Positions 14,714 through 18,966 of a stretch of 18,966 nt of DNA are shown one piece after another. The stretch is from NCBI GenBank assembly GCA_016869775.1, contig VGDJ01000006.1, positions 1 through 18,966 of the forward strand, in the 5' to 3' direction. Position 1 is the stretch's first letter. Every line of letters starts with the position of its first letter. Source of the stretch: Alphaproteobacteria bacterium. Lineage in GTDB: Bacteria; Pseudomonadota; Alphaproteobacteria; Rickettsiales; UBA1997. Made by a program: the position numbers and the translations under genes. The notes beneath the pieces were generated by a model, which worked only from the letters and a program-made list of their open reading frames with translations, ran no database searches and was not told the DNA's origin.

Positions 14714-15733
14714 ATGTCAAAAAAAATTCGTATCGCCGTCAATGGACCAGGCAGAATTGGTCGCGCAATAATTCGTGCCATTTATGAAGAAAAAATGGGC
14801 AATGATTTTGAAATAGTTGCAATTAATGGTTCATCTCCAATCGAAACAATTAAACATCTATTAAAATACGATTCTGTTCATGGTTCATTTAATCATCGAG
14901 TTGAAATTATCGACCATAATTTATTTGTTGATGGCAAAAAAATTCTTTTAACTGCCGAAAGAGATCCTAAAAAACTTGATTGGGCCTCTCACAATATTGA
15001 CATAGTTTTTGAATGTACTGGAGCATTTACAAAACATGATGATGCATACCAACATGTTTCAGCAGGAGCAAAAAAAGTTATAATTTCAGCGCCCGCCAAA
15101 GAAGATAACGTCAAAACTATTGTTTTAGGCGTAAATCATCACACTCTAAATCATGATGATAAAGTAATCTCAATTGGCTCATGTACCACCAACTGCCTTG
15201 CTCCAATTGCAAAAGTTTTAAATGATTCTATTGGTATTGAAAAAGGTTTTATGACCACAATTCATGCGTACACAAATGACCAAAACATTGTCGATAATAC
15301 TCACAAAGATCTAAGAAGGGCCAGAGCTTGCGCCATGTCGATGATCCCAACTTCAACTGGAGCTGCCAAAGCTATTGGTTTGGTTTTACCTGAATTAAAA
15401 GGTAAATTAGATGGGGTGGCAATTAGAGTTCCAACTCCAAATGTATCTATGGTTGATTTGAATTTTGTTGCTAAAAAAACATGCACGACCAATGAAATTA
15501 ATGAAATTGTCAAAAATCATGCCCTTGGCCCTATGAGTAGAGTTTTGAGTTATATCGATGAACCTCTAGTTTCGATTGATTTTAATCACAATAATATAAG
15601 CTCTAATTTTGACGCAACTCAAACTAAAGTTATTGGTGGCAATATGGTAAAAGTTTGTTCATGGTATGATAATGAGTGGGCTTTCTCAGTTAGAATGCTC
15701 GATATTGCAAAATTAATGATCAACAAAAATTAA
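14714..15733 (+). CDS. gap: Glyceraldehyde-3-phosphate dehydrogenase, type I
   Basis: A 339-residue cytoplasmic enzyme interconverting glyceraldehyde-3-phosphate and 1,3-bisphosphoglycerate. The N-terminal Rossmann motif is VNGPGRIGR (the usual NGFGRIGR with Phe to Pro). Catalytic Cys157 lies in SCTTNCLAP and His184 in TTIHAYTND. KDLRRARA, IPTSTGAAKA and SWYDNEW are standard. At the end of beta-2, where NAD-dependent enzymes usually have Asn-Asp, this protein has INGSS (Asn38-Gly39). Loss of that Asp resembles NADP-accepting, gluconeogenic GapB-type enzymes, so an anabolic role is plausible but unproven. The gene is 8 bp after the IalB-like gene and ends at a bidirectional terminator shared with pal. 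Confidence 0.95.
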   Translation: MSKKIRIAVNGPGRIGRAIIRAIYEEKMGNDFEIVAINGSSPIETIKHLLKYDSVHGSFNHRVEIIDHNLFVDGKKILLTAERDPKKLDWASHNIDIVFECTGAFTKHDDAYQHVSAGAKKVIISAPAKEDNVKTIVLGVNHHTLNHDDKVISIGSCTTNCLAPIAKVLNDSIGIEKGFMTTIHAYTNDQNIVDNTHKDLRRARACAMSMIPTSTGAAKAIGLVLPELKGKLDGVAIRVPTPNVSMVDLNFVAKKTCTTNEINEIVKNHALGPMSRVLSYIDEPLVSIDFNHNNISSNFDATQTKVIGGNMVKVCSWYDNEWAFSVRMLDIAKLMINKN

Positions 15734-15736
15734 TCC

Positions 15737-15778
15737 AAAAAAAAAATGGTTGGAAAAATTTATTTCACAACCATTTTT
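15737..15778. terminator. Bidirectional intrinsic terminator between gap and pal
   Basis: The arms AAAAATGGTTG (15742-15752) and CAACCATTTTT (15768-15778) are perfectly complementary over 11 bp with a 15-nt loop. On the minus strand the stem is followed by a run of ten T (complement of 15737-15746), making a strong end for pal. On the plus strand only five T follow within the stem, weaker but adequate for gap, whose stop is 9 bp upstream of the stem. Confidence 0.85.
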
Positions 15779-15798
15779 AAAATATTTTATAAAAATTG

Positions 15799-16269
15799 TT
15801 ATTTCATAATTACCAATTCAACACGACGATTCTTTGACCAAGCATTTTCATCATGACCCGAATCAACTGGTTTATTTTCTCCGTAGCTCACGATAGCAAT
15901 TTTATTTGGTTTAATACCCGAAGAAACCAAAATTTTCTTGACCGCATGGGCTCTTTTTTTACCTAGTTTATAATTATATTGCTCAGAACCTCTTTCATCG
16001 CAATGCCCTTCAGCGACAATAGTTATTTTAGTATTTTTGCCCAAACTGGATTTAATATCATTTTTGATTTGTTTAACCTTATCTAGGGGAATTTTAGAGC
16101 TATTGGTGTCAAAATAAATTGTTTGGCGCACAAGTTCGTTTGGATTTTTCGAATCATGATTAATTTGGTTATTTAAATCATTTTGTGAAGCTGATTTTGA
16201 TTGAAGATCTTTAGAACAAGAAGATATGATTGCGGTAAATAATAGATATGTTATAATTTTTTTATGCAT
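15799..16269 (-). CDS. pal: Peptidoglycan-associated lipoprotein Pal
   Basis: A 156-residue outer-membrane lipoprotein that binds peptidoglycan and works with Tol proteins. The signal peptide ends in the lipobox IISSC with acylated Cys18. A short polar linker to about residue 47 precedes the OmpA-like domain. That domain has the Pal signature IYFDTNSSKI, then GHCDERGSEQYNYKLGKKRA with the Asp and Arg that bind diaminopimelate, and NRRVELVI at the end. It is convergent with gap and separate from tolR-tolA. A following ybgF/cpoB gene, common after pal, is absent because the strand switches at 15799. Confidence 0.94.
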   Translation of the reverse strand: MHKKIITYLLFTAIISSCSKDLQSKSASQNDLNNQINHDSKNPNELVRQTIYFDTNSSKIPLDKVKQIKNDIKSSLGKNTKITIVAEGHCDERGSEQYNYKLGKKRAHAVKKILVSSGIKPNKIAIVSYGENKPVDSGHDENAWSKNRRVELVIMK

Positions 16270-16418
16270 ATTGTTTTTATATTTTTGTTTTTAAATTTTG
16301 TTGTTGGATACCAAGAAAATTATGTTAAGAAAAATTTTTTAAGCAATTAAAAATATTTAAAAAAATTCTCAAAATTAATTATTTATCATTAATCCATTGA
16401 AATTAAGTATTAATAATA

Positions 16419-16446
16419 TTCAACTTATTATAGTTTGAATTATAAA
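16419..16446 (+). promoter_or_regulatory. Candidate promoter of the surface-protein cassette
   Basis: TTCAAC (16419-16424) and TATAAA (16441-16446) are spaced by 16 bp. The predicted start of transcription would be about 40 nt before the ATG at 16493. An ATTCAA-N11-TTGAAT inverted repeat (16418-16440) lies across the spacer and could be an operator. In DNA this rich in A+T such matches are common, so this is only a candidate. The rest of the 223-bp pal/OMP intergenic region shows nothing else. Confidence 0.3.
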
Positions 16447-16492
16447 ACCTCAATCAAATAAATCCCCAATTAAAATTTAATAAAATTAAATC

Positions 16493-17632
16493 ATGATCAA
16501 CATTGTGGTTATAAGAATTTTGTTTTTTGTAGCACTTACATTTTCAAGTATTACTTTCGCCAATACAACACAAGAAACCCCTAGCATCCCAAAGCAAAAT
16601 AAAAATAAAATACTCGATGAAGCAAAAACATTAAACGGCCCCCAGCTTCAAACATCGTATTCAAATACATCAAAAAAATATATTTCGAAATATAATCAAA
16701 AATTCAAAGTTATAAATTATGCACCTAAAAATAACCAAAACTCAATAATAAACCCAATCTCTAACACAAATATGCCAAACCCCCTATCAAACCAATCCTC
16801 CTTTGATGCATACAGAAGTTATTCGATAAATTCCATAAATTCAAATCAGCCTCAAAGGCCAGAGTCCGTTGAAAAGTCTCCAACAAAATCAATTGATTCC
16901 AACCACACCAAATCACTTACCAAGGGTAATTATTTCGGTATCGATTTTATCAACACGAATTTATCATTTCGTGAGGTTTGGTACCATGATGGCGGTGTCG
17001 AAAAAAAACCTTTTAGCTCAGAATCAAAAAACGGCTTTGGAATCAAATATATGTACGCCATGAACTTCAATAAATTTTTCATTGCCCCAGAAATTTTTTA
17101 TGAAAAAACCAACATCAGAAAAAACTCAGATCTCAATGATGGTGGCGGTCAATATGGACAAGACTTCAAAAAATTAGAATTTTATGGTTATAGATGGCTT
17201 GATATTAAGAGTCGCATAGGAACAAAACTCAACGTTGGATACGATGTGAACCCCTATTTTACTCCTTATGCTTTCGTTGGATATTCGCAAATAAAATATA
17301 AAAATTTATGGTCATCATATCCATACTATGACGAATATCTATTAACATATACTCAAAAATATTTTATTGATAATTACGGCCTAAACCCTTTCGTAGTAAA
17401 AAATGAAAGAGTCTGGTCACCATTTTATGGCTTTGGAGCAAAAATAAAAATCTCATCAAGATTTTTTTTGAATACAGAATATGTGGCGCTAAATTTTAAA
17501 ATGAAAACCGGACAAAGAAGAATTGAAAATGATTTATATCCCAATCAGTACGTGCCAGAAATTAATTCACAATCAATTAAACTAAATACACGATTAAAGA
17601 TTATTAAAATCGGCTTAGCTTATAATTTCTAA
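16493..17632 (+). CDS. Outer-membrane beta-barrel protein with long N-terminal extension
   Basis: A 379-residue predicted outer-membrane protein. The signal peptide is about residues 1-23 (core VVIRILFFVALTF, end ITFA). Residues 24-144 form an Asn/Ser/Pro/Gln/Lys-rich, probably disordered extension. Residues 145-379 alternate like an eight-strand barrel, from GNYFGIDFINTNLSF to a final strand IKIGLAYNF ending in Phe, the usual signal for outer-membrane insertion. The barrel is clearly paralogous to the next gene (shared blocks NYxGxDFI, FFIAP, and SPF-x-G-x-G-x-x-IKI). The style recalls the small surface barrels of Rickettsiales (Msp/P44-like or opacity-type porins), but I cannot name the family. 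It is the first gene of a three-gene plus-strand cassette. Confidence 0.75.
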   Translation: MINIVVIRILFFVALTFSSITFANTTQETPSIPKQNKNKILDEAKTLNGPQLQTSYSNTSKKYISKYNQKFKVINYAPKNNQNSIINPISNTNMPNPLSNQSSFDAYRSYSINSINSNQPQRPESVEKSPTKSIDSNHTKSLTKGNYFGIDFINTNLSFREVWYHDGGVEKKPFSSESKNGFGIKYMYAMNFNKFFIAPEIFYEKTNIRKNSDLNDGGGQYGQDFKKLEFYGYRWLDIKSRIGTKLNVGYDVNPYFTPYAFVGYSQIKYKNLWSSYPYYDEYLLTYTQKYFIDNYGLNPFVVKNERVWSPFYGFGAKIKISSRFFLNTEYVALNFKMKTGQRRIENDLYPNQYVPEINSQSIKLNTRLKIIKIGLAYNF

Positions 17633-17664
17633 TCGCAAAGCTTAATTACAATAAATTCTAAGAC

Positions 17665-18396
17665 ATGAAATTTCTAAAACTATTTTTTTTAATTATCTTC
17701 TTTACTCAGCCAACTAAAGCTTTTTCTCGAACATCCGGAAATTATGTAGGTGTTGATTTCATCAAAACAAGCTTATCATTTTCTAAGCATAGTTACTACA
17801 AAAACTATTCAGACAAATCTATTCACACCCACCCAACTTCTAGCGATTCTTTTGGCCTTAAATATAGCTACGCCTTTAATTACAAAAATTTTTTTATAGC
17901 TCCCGGATTAATATTTGAACTCAACAATACCAAAAATAACTTAAATCTTAGTTCAAATGCCGGAGAGTCAGAATTAATTCTACAAGGTGCAACATATTCT
18001 AAAATCCACAAAAGATATGGCGCTAAAATTGATATTGGGTTTGATTTTAATGACTATTTTTCAGCATATTCAACTTATGGTTACGCCATAAACTACTTCA
18101 CCAACTATTCCAGCGCTTACTACGATGTTGATCTTCCTAGCAATAGTAATCAGTGGTTCACTTATAAAAGCCATACAACCTCTCCCTTTATCGGCGCTGG
18201 CTTGAGAATAAAAATTAATGGTAATTGGCTAATCAACGCCGAATATAACCATACTCGCTTCACCACTCTAACAAACGCTAAGAATATTTATGGCGATATC
18301 ACAACTTTATACAGAGGAACTTACGAAGCACCGCATAAAACAAAATTCGATAACATTATCAATATCATCAAATTAGGAGTTAATTATGCCTTTTAA
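17665..18396 (+). CDS. Outer-membrane beta-barrel protein, paralogue of preceding gene
   Basis: A 243-residue predicted outer-membrane protein. After a signal peptide of about 19-21 residues (core LKLFFLIIFF), the barrel starts almost at once with SGNYVGVDFIKTSLSF and ends with IIKLGVNYAF, a C-terminal Phe. Strand blocks match those of the preceding protein in order: FGLKYSYAFNYKNFFIAPG, RYGAKIDIGFDFNDYFSAY, SPFIGAGLRIKINGNWLINA. The regions between strands, which should be surface loops, differ in length and sequence. It lacks the long N-terminal extension. It begins 32 bp after its paralogue with no terminator between them, and the next ORF overlaps its stop by 11 bp, so all three are probably co-transcribed. 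Confidence 0.75.
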   Translation: MKFLKLFFLIIFFTQPTKAFSRTSGNYVGVDFIKTSLSFSKHSYYKNYSDKSIHTHPTSSDSFGLKYSYAFNYKNFFIAPGLIFELNNTKNNLNLSSNAGESELILQGATYSKIHKRYGAKIDIGFDFNDYFSAYSTYGYAINYFTNYSSAYYDVDLPSNSNQWFTYKSHTTSPFIGAGLRIKINGNWLINAEYNHTRFTTLTNAKNIYGDITTLYRGTYEAPHKTKFDNIINIIKLGVNYAF

Positions 18397-18966
18397 TTCA
18401 TATACAACAAAATCCTTATTACTTTTGGGATTTGCTCAAACCGCCTTTGCTTTACCAACAAATCCAAATGCTTTATCAACAAATCCAACAAATGCTTTAT
18501 CAACAAATCCAACAAATGCTTTATTAACAAATCCAACAAATGCTTTACCAACAAGACCAAAAAATGCTTTATCAGTTGAAATAAATCAAAAACGGTTATT
18601 AGAAGATATTTTCCAACCAGATTCAAAAAATGGAGATTCAAAAAATGGAAAAGATGAAATGTTAGGTGGTTCACATGGAAAAGATGGAATGTTAGTTGGT
18701 TTACATGGAAAAGGTTTACATGGAAAAGATGGAATGTTGGGTGGTTTTGGAAAAGATGGAATGTTAGGTGGTGGTTTACTCGCATTAACACTTCTTGGTT
18801 GCCCGCCAGGATTTCGAGGACCTGGATGTAAAATACCTGATAGTCCCAGTCCTGCTACAACACCACAACAATCAACATCCTCAACACCAACACCATCATC
18901 AACAAGTGCTATTTCTGAGCAACAAACTTCCCCAACACCAACACCATCATCAACAAGTGCTGTTTC
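18386..18966 (+). CDS. Partial: secreted repeat-rich protein, runs off window
   Basis: An open frame of 193 codons from ATG 18386 to the window edge with no stop. A signal peptide of about 22 residues (MPFNSYTTKSLLLLGFAQTA-FA) precedes five TNPTNAL-type octapeptide repeats (25-63). A charged stretch follows to about 88, then GKDGMLGG-type glycine-rich repeats (89-130). A short hydrophobic segment (LLALTLLG) leads to a Cys pair in GCPPGFRGPGCKIP (138-151), then a Pro/Thr/Ser-rich repeat tail. The ATG overlaps the stop of the beta-barrel gene by 11 bp in another frame. I do not recognise the protein; it looks like a secreted or surface-displayed repeat protein. The sequence on the opposite strand (18393-18791) is also open but only mirrors the repeats. 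Confidence 0.7.
   Translation, partial: MPFNSYTTKSLLLLGFAQTAFALPTNPNALSTNPTNALSTNPTNALLTNPTNALPTRPKNALSVEINQKRLLEDIFQPDSKNGDSKNGKDEMLGGSHGKDGMLVGLHGKGLHGKDGMLGGFGKDGMLGGGLLALTLLGCPPGFRGPGCKIPDSPSPATTPQQSTSSTPTPSSTSAISEQQTSPTPTPSSTSAV
18458..18574 (+). repeat. Tandem 24-bp repeat, five copies
   Basis: Copies start at 18458 (21 bp, lacking one codon), 18479, 18503, 18527 and 18551. Each full copy encodes Thr-Asn-Pro-Thr-Asn-Ala-Leu plus Ser, Leu or Pro. Copies 2-4 differ only in the last codon; copy 5 is more diverged (ACA-AGA-CCA-AAA start). Because the unit is a multiple of three, gain or loss of copies keeps the frame. Confidence 0.9.
18650..18775 (+). repeat. Degenerate GKDGMLGG-coding repeats
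   Basis: Four full units with the core GGAAAAGATGGAATGTTAGG, encoding Gly-Lys-Asp-Gly(or Glu)-Met-Leu-(Gly/Val)-Gly, are separated by variable two- to seven-residue spacers such as Ser-His, Leu-His or Phe. A truncated Gly-Lys-Gly-Leu-His unit lies in the middle. Spacing is irregular but always in frame. Confidence 0.8.
18878..18966 (+). repeat. 51-bp repeat coding a Pro/Thr/Ser-rich segment, cut by window edge
   Basis: Copy 1 spans 18878-18928 and copy 2 begins at 18929 and leaves the window after 38 bp. The two copies are identical over the shared stretch except for two positions (T/C near the start, A/G in the Ile/Val codon). Each unit encodes a 17-residue Ser-Ser/Pro-Thr-Pro-Thr-Pro-Ser-Ser-Thr-Ser-Ala type sequence. 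More copies may follow beyond the window. Confidence 0.8.

Noticed and set aside
18458..18574. CRISPR-like array
   Set aside because: Units are contiguous 24-bp coding repeats without spacers.
18393..18791. Minus-strand open frame of 132 codons, Leu/His/Phe-rich
   Set aside because: It is antisense to the repeat protein; its periodic Leu-Leu-Asp-Leu-Leu-Ile-Lys-His pattern simply mirrors the 24-bp repeats, while the plus frame has a signal peptide and continues to the edge.
18794..18802. Lipobox-like Leu-Leu-Gly-Cys in the repeat protein
   Set aside because: It lies at residue 139, far behind the N-terminal signal peptide, so signal peptidase II processing there is unlikely.

Overview
The window looks like a chromosomal segment of a low-GC (about 30% by eye) alphaproteobacterium of Rickettsiales type, probably host-associated. 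This rests on content rather than any rRNA. The content includes a DUF2610-like rickettsial protein, a TAXI-family TRAP binding protein without its membrane subunits, LolA/TolR/TolA of alphaproteobacterial style, an IalB-like protein, and two tandem surface beta-barrel proteins. Genes are tightly packed with many start/stop overlaps, and almost no start codon has a recognisable Shine-Dalgarno sequence.

Layout. Positions 1-46 (minus) hold the first 15 codons of what looks like inorganic pyrophosphatase, followed by a FadI-like thiolase (minus) and a divergent HisN-type phosphatase (plus). From 10081 down to 2325 runs a co-directional minus-strand chain: TAXI binding protein, glycine-zipper lipoprotein, gamma-carbonic-anhydrase-like protein, CLC chloride transporter, CysQ phosphatase, DUF2610-like protein, Ddl, FtsQ and, after a 253-bp gap, FtsA. 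Gaps in the chain are 0-24 bp or overlaps until ftsQ, so it may be one operon ending in wall-synthesis and division genes. The usual murC/murB neighbours of ddl are not here.

The only long gene-poor stretch (10082-10653) separates this chain from a plus-strand acidic amino acid/dicarboxylate symporter. It carries several inverted repeats and a candidate structured leader. After the symporter come lolA, tolR and tolA, which are envelope maintenance genes. A perfect intrinsic terminator for the symporter lies inside the codons for the LolA signal peptide. Next are a small NuoK/MnhC-like membrane protein (minus) and an IalB-like secreted protein (plus) whose start codons overlap head to head. 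gapA (plus) and pal (minus) follow, sharing a bidirectional terminator.

The right end (16493-18966) is a surface/secretion cassette. It has two paralogous outer-membrane beta-barrel proteins, the first with a long Asn/Ser/Pro-rich N-terminal extension. They are followed, with an 11-bp overlap, by an incomplete ORF for a secreted protein built of three different repeat blocks (TNPTNAL-type, GKDGMLGG-type and Pro/Thr/Ser-rich). That gene runs off the window edge, and it and the lolA terminator are the observations most worth a second look.

How the genes fit together: much of the window serves the envelope. This covers D-Ala-D-Ala supply and septum assembly (Ddl, FtsQ, FtsA), lipoprotein sorting (LolA) and outer-membrane tethering (TolR, TolA, Pal). 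The surface proteins at the right edge are the likely host- or environment-facing products. The symporter, TAXI protein, thiolase and GAPDH suggest a metabolism fed by imported amino or organic acids.
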